Below, in pieces: positions 52,709 to 62,243 of a stretch of DNA of 64,000 nucleotides. The stretch lies in contig CALUIN010000043.1 in NCBI GenBank assembly GCA_944320745.1, forward strand, positions 1 to 64,000, read 5' to 3'. Position numbers and translations under genes: made by a program. Every line of letters begins with the position of its first letter. The stretch's first letter is position 1. The stretch comes from an uncultured Alloprevotella sp. Lineage in GTDB: Bacteria > Bacteroidota > Bacteroidia > Bacteroidales > Bacteroidaceae. Under the pieces are notes generated by a model. That model did no database searches. It had not been told where the DNA came from and saw only the letters and a list, made by a program, of their open reading frames with translations.

Positions 52709-55459
52709 TCAAAATAGATTTAGTTTGCGGTTTCGGGCCTCGTCCAGGGTGAGCAGTTCTGCCTCGTGGGCAGCATGGGCTTGGCGCAAGCGGTCCTGCT
52801 CGGCTGCGACCTGCCGCAAGTAGTCCCCCCTACCCCGTTCTTGCGTCAGGTGCGCGCTGACAAGCACCATTTGTGAAGCGTCCTTCACCCATATCACGGG
52901 GCCTGAATAGGCAGGTGCGATTTTCAAGGCCGTGTGTAGCGGGCTCGTGGCGGCGCCACCGATCAGTACCGGGACGCTTATCCCGGCTTCGTCCAGCACG
53001 TTGACCGTCTGGATCATCTCGTTCAGACTGGGAGTAATGAGGCCGCTGAGTCCGATGAAATCGGGCTTTTCGCGCAGTGCCGCCGCGCGGATGTCCTCGG
53101 CCGGACACATGATGCCCAAATCGACGATTTCAAAATTGTTGCAGGAAAGCACGACGGATACGATGTTTTTCCCGATGTCGTGGACGTCACCTTTGACCGT
53201 GGCGAGAAGTGCCTTGCCGGCTTTCTTCTGCTGCCCTTTCTCTTGCAGCAGGTACGGCTCCAGGTAGCCCACGGCTTTCTTCATCGTGCGGGCAGCCTTT
53301 ACCACTTGTGGCAGGAACATTTTCCCGTCTCCAAAGAGTTCTCCCACGCGGTTCATCGCCCCCATCAGCGGGCCTTCGATAATCTGAATGGCATGGGGGA
53401 AGTGCGTAAGGGCTTCATTCAGATCGTCCGTCAACGTCTCGTCGTTGCCGGTGAGGAGGGCGTGGTGCAGGCGCTCTGCAGCTGTCGGCAACGGCTGGCA
53501 TGAACCGGGGAGGGACTGTGTGGATTTCCCGGCTTTCGGGGCAAGCGTGTGAGCCATCTCAAGCAGTTCTTCTGTGGCGTCGCGGCGGTTGAGCAGGACA
53601 TCGTCCAACGCATTCAACAATTGCTTGGGCAAATCTGTGTAGGTAACACTGCTTGAAGGGTTTACTATTCCCATGTCCATCCCGCTCTTCACGGCATGGT
53701 AGAGGAATACGGCGTGCATGGCCTCGCGCAGATAGTTATTTCCGCGGAAGGAGAAAGAAAGGTTGCTTACGCCGCCGCTGACGTGCGCTCCCGGCAAATT
53801 CGCTTTGATCCATGTCGTGGCACGAAGGAAATCCAAGGCGTAGGCGTTGTGTTCGGGAATGCCGGTGCAGATGGCCAGTATGTTGGGGTCGAAGATAATA
53901 TCCTGAGGCGGGAAGCCGGCTTTTTCCGTCAGCAGCCGGTAGGCGCGCTGACATACCTCAATCTTGCGTTCGAACGTGTCGGCTTGGCCCTGTTCATCGA
54001 ATGCCATGACGACGGTCGCCGCACCCAGCCGGCGGAGTTCCTTGGCATGGGTCAGGAACGTTTCCTCCCCTTCTTTCAAGGAAATAGAATTGACGATGCA
54101 TTTTCCTTGTACGCACTTCAGCGCGGCTGAAATGACGTCCCAATCGGAGGAGTCTATCATAAAAGGAACGCGGGCTACTTCCGGTTCGGCCGCTAAGAGG
54201 TTTAGGAAATGGACCATCTCAGCCTTTGCATCGAGTAAGCCGTCGTCCATGTTTATATCAATAATCTGGGCACCGTCCTCCACCTGCTTGCGGGCAATGG
54301 CTACGGCTTCCGCGTAATTCCGTTCCCGGATGCAGCGCAGGAATCTGCGGGAACCGGCCACGTTGCAACGCTCACCGATGTTTACGAAGTTGCGCTCTGG
54401 TACGACATCCAGGGCGTCCAGACCTGACAGGCGGAGAATCTGCTTGGACGTCTGGGGAACGCGCGGCGTATAGCCCTCCGTCTCCGTAATGCTGCGGACC
54501 ATATGGGCGACTTCGCGGATGTAGGCGTCCGTAGTCCCGCAGCAGCCTCCCACGATATTGACCAGCTTCCTTGTGACGAAGGGCTCCATCGCCTGGGCCA
54601 TATTCTCCGGAGTCTGGTCGTAACTCCCAAGGTCGTTGGGCAGGCCGGCGTTGGGATAGGCCGAAACGTAGCAGCTCGTCTCACGGGACAAGTGCTCCAG
54701 GAACGGCAGCATCTCGCTTGCGCCGAATGAGCAATTCAGTCCGACCGAGAACACGGGATAGGAGGAGATGGAGGCCAGAAACGCATCGACAGTCTGCCCC
54801 GCAAGTGTCCGGCCGCTTTTGTCCGCAATCGTAGCGGAGAGCATGATGGGCAGTTCGCACCGGCCGGCCATGACTTGTCCTGCTGCGTAAAGCGCAGCTT
54901 TGACGTTCAGCGTGTCGAATATCGTTTCCATCAGGAGCAGGTCTACTCCGCCCTCAATCAAGGCCTCGATTTGTTCGCGGTACGCGGCGGCGAGCTCATC
55001 GAAGGTAACGGCTCGCGCGGCAGGGTCGTTAATGTCCGGTCCGATGGAGCAGGTCTTATTTGTCGGTCCGATTGAGCCGGCGACGAAGCGCGGTTTCATG
55101 GGATTGAGCGCAGTATATTCGTCGGCTATGCCTCGTGCCAACCGGGCCGCCTGGAGGTTCATCTCATAACAGAGAGGCTCACAATAATAATCGGCCATCG
55201 AGATGCGTTGCGCGTTGAAAGTGTTTGTCTCTATAATATCGGCTCCAGCATCCAGGTAACGGCGGTGAATATCCCGGATGACATCCGGCCGGGTCAAGGT
55301 CAGCAAATCATTATTTCCCAGTTGCTGTCCGGGAAGTTTGGCATAGCCGTTACCTCGGAAATCCTCCTCAGTAAGCCCCATTTGCTGGATCATGGTGCCC
55401 ATAGCTCCGTCAAGCAAGAGCACGCGGTTACGGATTTCTTTCTTTATGTCTCTCATCAT
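52709..55459 (-). CDS. metH: Cobalamin-dependent methionine synthase (no activation domain)
   Basis: A 916-residue enzyme. Homocysteine-binding domain (about residues 1-320) with DGAMGTMIQQ and zinc cysteines in GLNCSFGA and GGCCGTTD; methyltetrahydrofolate domain (about 350-620) with NIGERCNVAGSRRFLR and DINMDDGLLD; cap and B12-binding domain (about 650-885) with DVHDIGKNI, the lower-axial histidine motif, and GLSGLITPSL. The protein ends at about residue 916, so the C-terminal AdoMet-binding reactivation domain of Escherichia coli MetH is absent. Bacteroidota commonly supply it as a separate protein. It overlaps the smpB stop by 1 base. No cobalamin riboswitch was seen. Confidence 0.93.
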   Translation of the reverse strand: MMRDIKKEIRNRVLLLDGAMGTMIQQMGLTEEDFRGNGYAKLPGQQLGNNDLLTLTRPDVIRDIHRRYLDAGADIIETNTFNAQRISMADYYCEPLCYEMNLQAARLARGIADEYTALNPMKPRFVAGSIGPTNKTCSIGPDINDPAARAVTFDELAAAYREQIEALIEGGVDLLLMETIFDTLNVKAALYAAGQVMAGRCELPIMLSATIADKSGRTLAGQTVDAFLASISSYPVFSVGLNCSFGASEMLPFLEHLSRETSCYVSAYPNAGLPNDLGSYDQTPENMAQAMEPFVTRKLVNIVGGCCGTTDAYIREVAHMVRSITETEGYTPRVPQTSKQILRLSGLDALDVVPERNFVNIGERCNVAGSRRFLRCIRERNYAEAVAIARKQVEDGAQIIDINMDDGLLDAKAEMVHFLNLLAAEPEVARVPFMIDSSDWDVISAALKCVQGKCIVNSISLKEGEETFLTHAKELRRLGAATVVMAFDEQGQADTFERKIEVCQRAYRLLTEKAGFPPQDIIFDPNILAICTGIPEHNAYALDFLRATTWIKANLPGAHVSGGVSNLSFSFRGNNYLREAMHAVFLYHAVKSGMDMGIVNPSSSVTYTDLPKQLLNALDDVLLNRRDATEELLEMAHTLAPKAGKSTQSLPGSCQPLPTAAERLHHALLTGNDETLTDDLNEALTHFPHAIQIIEGPLMGAMNRVGELFGDGKMFLPQVVKAARTMKKAVGYLEPYLLQEKGQQKKAGKALLATVKGDVHDIGKNIVSVVLSCNNFEIVDLGIMCPAEDIRAAALREKPDFIGLSGLITPSLNEMIQTVNVLDEAGISVPVLIGGAATSPLHTALKIAPAYSGPVIWVKDASQMVLVSAHLTQERGRGDYLRQVAAEQDRLRQAHAAHEAELLTLDEARNRKLNLF

Positions 55460-55935
55460 CAGAATCTTTTAATAAAACGCTCCATCTCGCGCCGGTCTGA
55501 TTTCTCCCGTAGCGAAGCTCGTTTGTCGTACTCCTTTTTACCCTTGCACAGGCCGATGATTAGCTTGGCCCGCCCGTTTTCGTCGATGAACAGTCGCAGG
55601 GGGACGATTGTGTAACCGGGCGATTGTGTTTCCTGTTGCAGATTCCGTATTTCCTTTTTGTTGAGCAGTAATTTCCTGTCCCGGCGTTCGCGGTGATTGT
55701 TGTATGAGCCTAAGGCATACTCGGCGATATACATGTTCTTCACCCAGATCTCACCGTTATGGATGTAGCAGAATGTGTCCACCAGTCCGGCTTTACCCGC
55801 TCTGATGCTTTTGATTTCAGTTCCGCAGAGCACGATGCCGGCAGTATATCTGTCAATGACGGTATAATCAAACTCTGCCCTTTTATTTTTTATATTTATC
55901 TTGGCCTGCTTGTTGAGTTTCTTGTTCGCTGCCAT
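55459..55935 (-). CDS. smpB: SsrA-binding protein SmpB
   Basis: A 158-residue tmRNA partner. [72 protein letters not shown], and the basic tail [20 protein letters not shown] are typical. It delivers tmRNA to stalled ribosomes. It shares its stop with the metH start region, so translation is probably coupled. Confidence 0.95.
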   Translation of the reverse strand: MAANKKLNKQAKINIKNKRAEFDYTVIDRYTAGIVLCGTEIKSIRAGKAGLVDTFCYIHNGEIWVKNMYIAEYALGSYNNHRERRDRKLLLNKKEIRNLQQETQSPGYTIVPLRLFIDENGRAKLIIGLCKGKKEYDKRASLREKSDRREMERFIKRF

Positions 55936-55952
55936 ATAAGTATTCCAATATG

Positions 55953-56474
55953 TTAGTCTGTCGGTTTGTCTGTTTCAGAGGATGTGACGAAAAGTTCCCA
56001 ATGTTCCCGGACGTAGTCGGCAATCCGGTTCGTGAACATTTCTTCATTTTCCACAAATTCGTCGTCCAAGTTGTCAAAGTCGGGGAAGCGTTCGAACAGT
56101 GCCATGAATTCCTCGTCCGTGCATTCTTTCACTATCTCCTGCCCGTAAACGGCATCCAGCTTATTTGCCCTGTTAATAAGTTTGCCCAGATCTGCCAGAT
56201 TCCAAGTTTTCATCATCTTAGCAAAGGGATTCTTGAAAAAGAACGGGCCGTAGCCGTTGTGAATCAACTGGATGAAGCCACCATCCATAAGCTCGTCCCG
56301 CAGGATGTAATATCCCCACAACGTCAGCTGTTCGGCCGACAAGCGGGCCATACTTTCTGCCGTCAGGCTCCCGCCGGCTTTATCCACGATGTACCGCACA
56401 ACCTGTTCCAGCAGCGTATCCGCATCTTCTGAGGCTAATTTCTGCCAATCTCCGTGACTTATATTATTTTCCAT
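55953..56474 (-). CDS. DMP19 family (DUF4375) protein
   Basis: A 173-residue acidic protein. ITAYILRDEL-type core is present as [34 protein letters not shown] and [15 protein letters not shown], followed by [20 protein letters not shown] and an acidic [13 protein letters not shown]. This matches the family of Neisseria DMP19, a DNA-mimic protein that neutralises a transcription factor. Most relatives are uncharacterised. It lies between the helicase gene and smpB on the same strand. Confidence 0.8.
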   Translation of the reverse strand: MENNISHGDWQKLASEDADTLLEQVVRYIVDKAGGSLTAESMARLSAEQLTLWGYYILRDELMDGGFIQLIHNGYGPFFFKNPFAKMMKTWNLADLGKLINRANKLDAVYGQEIVKECTDEEFMALFERFPDFDNLDDEFVENEEMFTNRIADYVREHWELFVTSSETDKPTD

Positions 56475-56517
56475 TCCTGTCTGTTATAATTTCGCATGGC
56501 GATTCCGCAGTTCTTTC

Positions 56518-57855
56518 TTAACGCATCAGCGCCACGATAGTCCTCATTCCTTTGATTTTCTCTTCCCGGACGCGCGCCAGCATGTCGTGCACAGCCGGCT
56601 GGCTGACGGCCACGTAGACACAATGCGCTGCAATTTGTATCTCCCCTACTTCCTGCGGTTGCAGGGCTCCCTTCCGGCACAGAAAGCCCAGGACGTCCGC
56701 CTTTGAAATCTTATTCTTTTTTCCCTTGCCGATATAGACGGCCTCCCAGACGGTGGGCGGGAGAGGCGGGACGGCAAGGTCAAGAGTAGCAGCCGGTAAC
56801 AGACGGACATTCCGAAATGGCCAGCGGTCTTCATCCTCGGGCGTAGTGAGCAGGTAGGACGTTCCGGTCTGATTCCAGCGTGCTGCCCGGCCGCAACGGT
56901 GCAGGTAGGCCGTTTCGTCCTGCGGGAAATCGTAGTGCACGATAGTCTGCACAGACGTTATGTCTAAGCCTCGCGCTGCCAGGTCGGTCGAGACTAAAAT
57001 CCGGCTGCATCCGCTGCGAAACTTGAATAGCGCTTTTTCGCGTTGCTGTTGCTCCATGCCTCCGTGGTAAATTTCCATGGCCGGAATCTTTGTGTGGAGC
57101 CGGTTGTAAACCAGTGCGGCTCGCTCCCGAGTGGCTGCAAAAACGATGGTGGGCGTCCTGCCGACGTTCCTCAGTAACCGCTCCAACGCCTGTAATTTGT
57201 CTGCGTCGTCCGCCACCTGTAACAGGAACTGGCGGATGTTGGAAAGCGCGTCCTGCGCCTCTTTTCCGTATTCCAGGACGAGTGCGCTGTCTTCGGAAAA
57301 ATAGTCGGCAATACGCTCGGAGCGCGTGGCCGACGACAGCCATTTACGGGCGGCCGCGGGGATGTGTCGCAGTAGGGTCCGGATGTCCGTTTCAAAGCCC
57401 AACTCCAAGCATTTGTCGAACTCGTCCATTACGAGCCACCGCACTTCGCTTAGTTCCACATTTCCGCGGAGCATGTGGTCGCACAGGCGGCCTGGTGTGG
57501 CGAATATGACCTGAGGCAGATAATCCCGGAAGCGTGCGACTTCGTTGCGCACACTGTGTCCACCGCAGACGCACATGGAGCGCAGCCCCGTTTTCAGCTG
57601 GCGGAAGAGCCCTTCGCTCTGTTCCGCCAGTTCGCGTGACGGCTGGAGCACAACGGCCTGCAGGCTTGCCGCTACGGGAGAAAGTCCTTCGGCCATCGGC
57701 AACAGGCAGGCCAACGTCTTGCCGCTGCCTGTCGGCGATAGCAGTACGACGTCTTTCCCGCTCCGACCGGCTTCCAGCGCAGCATGCTGCATGGAGGACA
57801 GTTCCTCTATGCCCACCCGTTGCAGCATCGCCTTGTAGTCTGTGTCCGTCAGCAT
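56518..57855 (-). CDS. DEAD-box RNA helicase, DbpA-like, with DEFD motif II
   Basis: A 445-residue helicase: motif I SPTGSGKTLACLLP (about residues 40-53), Ib and GG regions, motif II VMDEFDKCLELGFE (DEFD instead of DEAD), motif III SSATRS, motifs IV-V (IVFAATRERA, ILVSTDLAARGLD), motif VI HRCGRAAR, and a C-terminal DbpA RNA-binding domain (about 365-440: YIGKGKKNKISKADVLGFL). DbpA homologs act in large-subunit rRNA maturation. The change in motif II is unusual, but D and E of the metal pair remain. Confidence 0.87.
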   Translation of the reverse strand: MLTDTDYKAMLQRVGIEELSSMQHAALEAGRSGKDVVLLSPTGSGKTLACLLPMAEGLSPVAASLQAVVLQPSRELAEQSEGLFRQLKTGLRSMCVCGGHSVRNEVARFRDYLPQVIFATPGRLCDHMLRGNVELSEVRWLVMDEFDKCLELGFETDIRTLLRHIPAAARKWLSSATRSERIADYFSEDSALVLEYGKEAQDALSNIRQFLLQVADDADKLQALERLLRNVGRTPTIVFAATRERAALVYNRLHTKIPAMEIYHGGMEQQQREKALFKFRSGCSRILVSTDLAARGLDITSVQTIVHYDFPQDETAYLHRCGRAARWNQTGTSYLLTTPEDEDRWPFRNVRLLPAATLDLAVPPLPPTVWEAVYIGKGKKNKISKADVLGFLCRKGALQPQEVGEIQIAAHCVYVAVSQPAVHDMLARVREEKIKGMRTIVALMR

Positions 57856-57891
57856 AAATCTTTCCCTGGATGTCGTCTGATATTCCGGCGC

Positions 57892-59148
57892 TCATTCATA
57901 GCGGATGGCCTTGGCCGGCTGGATTCGCGAAATCATGAAACTGGGAACAATCAGCGCCAGTACGGAGATGACCAGCGTTGCGACGTTCAGTCCCACAATC
58001 CACCAGAAATTTATTTCTACCGGAACCTCCGAAACATAATACGTTGCCGGATCCAGTTTGACCCATCCGAAATAGCGTTGCAGCAGGACGATACCCACGC
58101 CCAATATGTTTCCCCACAGCAGGCCCTTCGCTACGATGAGAGTGGCGTATGTCAAGAACACGCGGCGGATGCGCGTATTGCTGGCGCCCAATGATTTCAA
58201 TATGCCGATAGTGCGGGTGCGTTCCAAAACCAGGATAAGCAGACCGCTGATTGTCGTGAATCCAGCCACGCCCAGCATCAGAGCCAGGATTACCAGAACG
58301 TTGAAATCCAGCAGGCTAAGCCATTGCATGACGGCGGCGGTCGTGGGATTCTCGGAAAGCGACATGGTGCCGTACACCCCGCCGCGTCCGTCGTCCATCC
58401 CTCCGACAAGCCGGTTGATGTCGGCTTGCACCACATCGGTCTTTTCCGGTTCTGTCAGGAATATTTCCAATGCGCTGCTCTGTTCCTGATCCCAATCGTT
58501 CAGCTTGTTTACCGTATGACGGTCCGTCCATATCATACGTTCGTCAAACTGGGAAAGGTTGGTCGCATAGATGCCCACTATCGTGAAGCGACGCAACCGG
58601 ATAGCGTCGGAAACGAAATACGCATAAACCCGGTCGCCGCGTTTCAACCCCAAGGTCCGGGCCACTTGTTGCGATATCATCACTTCATCCGCGCCGCCTT
58701 CTTTCGCGAAGCGGGGGAGCCGGCCTTCTACGACGCACTGCCGCAGGAATGTGGTGTCAAAGTCCGCTCCTACTCCTTTTAACAGTATGGTCTGAAAGGC
58801 ATCGTTCGTTTTCAGGATGCCCATCTTCTCCGAAACCCGCTGCACGCGCGTAATGCCGGGTATTGTCTTGATCTTGGACATCAGAGTTTGGTCGGTCACT
58901 ATGGGATAGCTTTCCGGCGACGAGAAAGAGCGCTCGTCCAAGACTTCCAGATGTGCGGCAAAGCCGGCCAGCTTGGCGCGGATTTCGGTCTGGAATCCCT
59001 TGACGACACAAACGGAAATGATCATCACAGCCAAACCGAGCGCCACGCCCGCCGTGGCAATACGAATGGCAAGCAGCGACGCTTTGCGGTCACTGTCGCG
59101 CCCTGCATGCTTATAGAAACGCAGGGCCAAGAACCATGCTAACGACAT
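57892..59148 (-). CDS. LolC/LolE-type ABC transporter permease
   Basis: A 418-residue inner-membrane protein with the four-helix FtsX/MacB layout: N-terminal helix (VALGLAVMIISVCVVKGFQTE), large periplasmic domain (about residues 60-270) and three C-terminal helices (VLVILALMLGVAGFTTIS, LIVAKGLLWGNILGVGIVLL, WWIVGLNVATLVISVLALI), ending in PAKAIRYE. Such permeases move lipoproteins or act in ABC-dependent envelope processes. Its ATPase partner is not in the window. It begins 1 base after the aminotransferase stop. Confidence 0.87.
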   Translation of the reverse strand: MSLAWFLALRFYKHAGRDSDRKASLLAIRIATAGVALGLAVMIISVCVVKGFQTEIRAKLAGFAAHLEVLDERSFSSPESYPIVTDQTLMSKIKTIPGITRVQRVSEKMGILKTNDAFQTILLKGVGADFDTTFLRQCVVEGRLPRFAKEGGADEVMISQQVARTLGLKRGDRVYAYFVSDAIRLRRFTIVGIYATNLSQFDERMIWTDRHTVNKLNDWDQEQSSALEIFLTEPEKTDVVQADINRLVGGMDDGRGGVYGTMSLSENPTTAAVMQWLSLLDFNVLVILALMLGVAGFTTISGLLILVLERTRTIGILKSLGASNTRIRRVFLTYATLIVAKGLLWGNILGVGIVLLQRYFGWVKLDPATYYVSEVPVEINFWWIVGLNVATLVISVLALIVPSFMISRIQPAKAIRYE

Positions 59149-59149
59149 T

Positions 59150-60376
59150 TTACCTCTTAGTATCACGCTCATCTATCTGGTCAAGACGCCCCGGGTAAGC
59201 TTTTAGCGCTTCTTCCAGAACCGTCAATGCAGTCATCAGGTTTTCTTTTTTCAACACATAGGCTATGCGCACTTCGTCGTGCCCCATGCCGGGCGTCAGG
59301 TAGAAACCGGCTCCTGGCGCCAGCATCACCGTCTTGCCCTCGTATGCGAAGTCGGAGAGGCACCAGGCGCAGAAACGTTCCGCGTCGTCGACCGGCAGCC
59401 GCGCCATGGTATAGAAGGCGCCCATCGGGACCGACGACGTCACGCCAGCCATCCCGGCAAGGCGTTCCATGAGGCAGTCGCGGCGTTCCTTATATTCTGC
59501 ACAGACCTGTGCGCCATAGGATTCCGGCGCAGCCAGCGATGCCTCCGCTACGATCTGCCCGAGCAAGGGAGGGCTCAGACGCGCCTGACAAAGTCTCATG
59601 ATGGCCGAGCGGAGCGAAGTGTTGCGGGTCACAACGGCTCCGACGCGAATGCCGCATTCGCTGAAGCGCTTTGAAAACGAGTCAAATACGACTACGTTAT
59701 TCTCCGCCCCTTCCAAAGTCAAGGCCGACAGGAAGGGCGTGTCGCCATAGACAAACTCGCGATACACTTCGTCTACAAACAGAAACAGGTTGTGTTCCCG
59801 TGCCAATGCGCCGATGGCCTGCAGCTCTTCACCGGAGTAGACGTAGCCCGTAGGGTTATTGGGGTTGCATATCAGGATGCCTCGCGTGCGTGGGCCGATG
59901 AGCGCTGCCAACTGTTCGGCCGACGGCAGGCGGAATCCGTCTTCCATATAAGCGCTGACCGGTACGAGCCGGACACCGGACGCTACGGCAAACGACGTAT
60001 AGTTGGCATAGAGCGGCTCGGGAGCTATGATCTCGTCCCCCGGGTCCAGGCAGCACAGCAGCGCGAACAGCGCGGCTTCGGAAGCTCCGGCGGTTACGAT
60101 GAAATCGTCCGCATCGAGCGTCGCGCCAAACGATGAATAATATTCCGCCCACGCCTTTCGCAGGCTGGCAAATCCGTTGCTCGGGCTGTACTCCAGGACT
60201 GTGCGGTCCACATGGTGCAGCGCGTCCAGCCCTGCCTCGGGCGAGGCAATGTCTGGCTGTCCTATGTTGAGATGATAGACTTTCACGCCCCGTTGTGCGG
60301 CCGCTTCAGCGACAGCGGAAAGTTTGCGGATGGGCGAAGCCGGAATGGCGCCGGCGCGAATGGAAACGTCAGGCAT
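59150..60376 (-). CDS. Pyridoxal phosphate-dependent class I/II aminotransferase
   Basis: A 408-residue fold-type I enzyme. YHLNIGQPDIASPEAGLDAL, VTAGASEAALFALLCC, EPLYANYTSFAVASG, ILICNPNNPTGYVYSGEEL, FVDEVYREFVYG and the PLP lysine motif FDSFSKRFSECGIRVGAVV are visible. It transfers amino groups between amino and keto acids; the specific pair is not readable. It lies directly upstream of the LolC-type permease (coupled by 1 base). The intergenic region upstream holds locus E of the 21-bp repeats. Confidence 0.9.
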   Translation of the reverse strand: MPDVSIRAGAIPASPIRKLSAVAEAAAQRGVKVYHLNIGQPDIASPEAGLDALHHVDRTVLEYSPSNGFASLRKAWAEYYSSFGATLDADDFIVTAGASEAALFALLCCLDPGDEIIAPEPLYANYTSFAVASGVRLVPVSAYMEDGFRLPSAEQLAALIGPRTRGILICNPNNPTGYVYSGEELQAIGALAREHNLFLFVDEVYREFVYGDTPFLSALTLEGAENNVVVFDSFSKRFSECGIRVGAVVTRNTSLRSAIMRLCQARLSPPLLGQIVAEASLAAPESYGAQVCAEYKERRDCLMERLAGMAGVTSSVPMGAFYTMARLPVDDAERFCAWCLSDFAYEGKTVMLAPGAGFYLTPGMGHDEVRIAYVLKKENLMTALTVLEEALKAYPGRLDQIDERDTKR

Positions 60377-60568
60377 GATTTTACGTATTAATGGGAGAAG
60401 CGGGATAATGACTTCCACGCAAAGGTACAACAATTAGCGTAATCCGCCGCGTTTGCGGCATCAGAATCTGTGCGGAGCGGAATTTTTGAAGCGCGCGGAG
60501 CCGTGCCGCGCCCGGCGGAGTGCATGATGAGGCCTGCCGGGAGGACATCACAGCCATACGCTCCGGTT

Positions 60569-60631
60569 ACGGGAATAGGGGCAGGAAAAACTGGGCTTAG
60601 CCCCGTGCGGACGGGGCTAAGGGGCGGATGA
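60569..60631 (+). repeat. 21-bp-periodic intergenic repeat array, locus E (3 units)
   Basis: Units begin at 60569, 60590 and 60611, exactly 21 bp apart, with cores ACGGGAATAGGGGC, ACTGGGCTTAGCCCC and ACGGGGCTAAGGGG. Unit two is inverted relative to three, giving a CCCCGT/ACGGGG-type stem. It lies in the 303-base gap between the aminotransferase start and the glycosyltransferase end. A -7-like TACCTTTG at 60427-60420 and otherwise nothing occupies the gap. Confidence 0.8.
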
Positions 60632-60679
60632 GGCAAAATACGTGCCGAACCTGGCGGAGTAAGGAAAAGACGCAAAATC

Positions 60680-61783
60680 CTATTTGCTGCTCCAGAAATT
60701 CAGGTAGCGGCGTGCCACTGTGATATAGTCGTGATGGCGCTCTATGTAGCGGCGGCTGTCGGCCGAAAGTCGGGGAATAGCCTCCGGATGGGTAATAAGG
60801 TCACAAAGTTTTTCGTAAACATCCTCTTCCGTGGGTTGGACGTTTACGATGGGGCGCAATTGTGTTTCCTCCAGTATGGCATAGTTCTCAGGCTCGCCCC
60901 CGCCGACCACGACCAGGCCGCGCGCCATGGCTTCGAGTGCGTTCATGCCGGGCGTATAGGAGTAGAGCTGGTCCAGTAGCACCTGGCTGCCTTCCATCAG
61001 TTCGCAGTAACGGGCAAAGGGTACGGACTCCACGTGTACCATTTCGCTCCGCTCCGGATAGCGGCTGACAGCGCGTTCCATGGCGCGGCGCATGATGTCC
61101 GTGCCTTTGTACTGGGTACGGCCGCGTTGTTCGCCGAGGAACAGGCGCAGACGTCCGTCCCGTACCGTGCGGGGGCGGAAAGGCTTCGACTGGTCTAGGA
61201 GAATGGGGAACGGCAGAAACGTGAGTTTGTCCGGGAAGTGAGGGAAATATGCGGCGTGATATTCGTACAAGCCGGCTATAATGCCGTCACAGTCGGCGGC
61301 GATGTAGCGGTTGAGCCGGCCCTTCTCTCCATGAATCCATTCGCGTTCCCATGCAGATATGTCCGCACTGGTGCGCAATTGCGGGCCGATGTTGAAATCG
61401 CTGTAGCGGAATGTGCGGCAGTCCTCTCCGGCACATGCATAATAATAGTCCATGCCGTATGCTCCTAAGAACATCTTTCCATTCCTGCGGCGCAGGCCGG
61501 CATAAAGTGGCCAGATGCGTTCCGCCTTCAACGGAAGAAACACCGGGTTAATGAGTTGCACCACGTCGTAGCCGCGCAGACTGCGGACCGTGCGCCGCAG
61601 ACTCCACCAATAAGCCGCAGAGCCGAGCGGACTGAAATCGCGGCGGGCGACGTCGATGTCGCGGGGATAATTCTTCCATCCGTCGCCGTCGGAAAGGACA
61701 GTGACGCTATGCCCCAGGGCACGCAGCCCCAAGGCCAGCGTACAGTGGACGTTACTGTACTCGCCCAGCAGCAGGATTCTCAT
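60680..61783 (-). CDS. Glycosyltransferase (GT-B, family 1/4-like)
   Basis: A 367-residue enzyme: MRILLLGEYSNVHCTLALGL (N-terminal nucleotide-sugar fold), and a C-terminal half with LRLFLGEQRGRTQYKGTDIM, DQLYSYTPGMNALEAMARGL (E-x7-E-like region, about residues 285-304), VVVGGGEPENY. It probably adds a sugar to a surface glycan. Its 5' end overlaps the C-GCAxxG-C-C gene by 32 bases. A second glycosyltransferase trace is at 718-1155, but the two are not close homologs. Confidence 0.82.
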   Translation of the reverse strand: MRILLLGEYSNVHCTLALGLRALGHSVTVLSDGDGWKNYPRDIDVARRDFSPLGSAAYWWSLRRTVRSLRGYDVVQLINPVFLPLKAERIWPLYAGLRRRNGKMFLGAYGMDYYYACAGEDCRTFRYSDFNIGPQLRTSADISAWEREWIHGEKGRLNRYIAADCDGIIAGLYEYHAAYFPHFPDKLTFLPFPILLDQSKPFRPRTVRDGRLRLFLGEQRGRTQYKGTDIMRRAMERAVSRYPERSEMVHVESVPFARYCELMEGSQVLLDQLYSYTPGMNALEAMARGLVVVGGGEPENYAILEETQLRPIVNVQPTEEDVYEKLCDLITHPEAIPRLSADSRRYIERHHDYITVARRYLNFWSSK

Positions 61784-62243
61784 TTCCTTCCTTTTCTTGC
61801 AGGTAGTCGGCAAACAGGCGGGCTGCCGTTTCAATCATCCGTGCGCAGGGGCGTGTGCGGTAATATTCCGGCGTACGCTCTTCGGCCTGAGGCGTAAGGG
61901 GTGCGGACTTGCGCAATTGCAGGAGTTCCGCACATATCAGCGAACCGGTCTTTTCGCGGAACTTGCGGGCAGCCTCCTGGACCATTTTATAGTTGTAAAC
62001 CTTTTGTGCGCGGTCCGGGCCTACGACCGATCCGGTTTCGAGTCCGATCAGCATAAACAGGCCGCAAGCGGCGCCGCAGGTTTGGCGCATCCGCCCTATT
62101 CCGCCGCCGAACGAGGCCGACATGCGCAGCGCCTGCTCCGGCGTGAAGCCGTACAGGTCCGCAAAGGCTGCGACCACGGACTGTGAGCAGTTGAAGCCCG
62201 AATAGAATAAATCCTTGGCTTTTTGAACTCTGTCTTCGTACAT
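61752..62243 (-). CDS. C-GCAxxG-C-C family protein
   Basis: A 163-residue protein with the family's cysteine motifs: AKDLFYSGFNCSQSVVAAFA (Cys, about residue 19), RQTCGAACGLFMLIGLETGS (CGAACG core, about 56-61), GSLICAELL and TRPCARMIETAARLF. The pattern suggests iron-sulfur or metal binding; members are often annotated as putative redox proteins. It overlaps the glycosyltransferase gene by 32 bases. No known partner explains this pairing. Confidence 0.88.
   Translation of the reverse strand: MYEDRVQKAKDLFYSGFNCSQSVVAAFADLYGFTPEQALRMSASFGGGIGRMRQTCGAACGLFMLIGLETGSVVGPDRAQKVYNYKMVQEAARKFREKTGSLICAELLQLRKSAPLTPQAEERTPEYYRTRPCARMIETAARLFADYLQEKEGNENPAAGRVQ

Noticed and set aside
55440..55480. 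Cobalamin riboswitch upstream of metH
   Set aside because: metH overlaps smpB directly, leaving no space for one.
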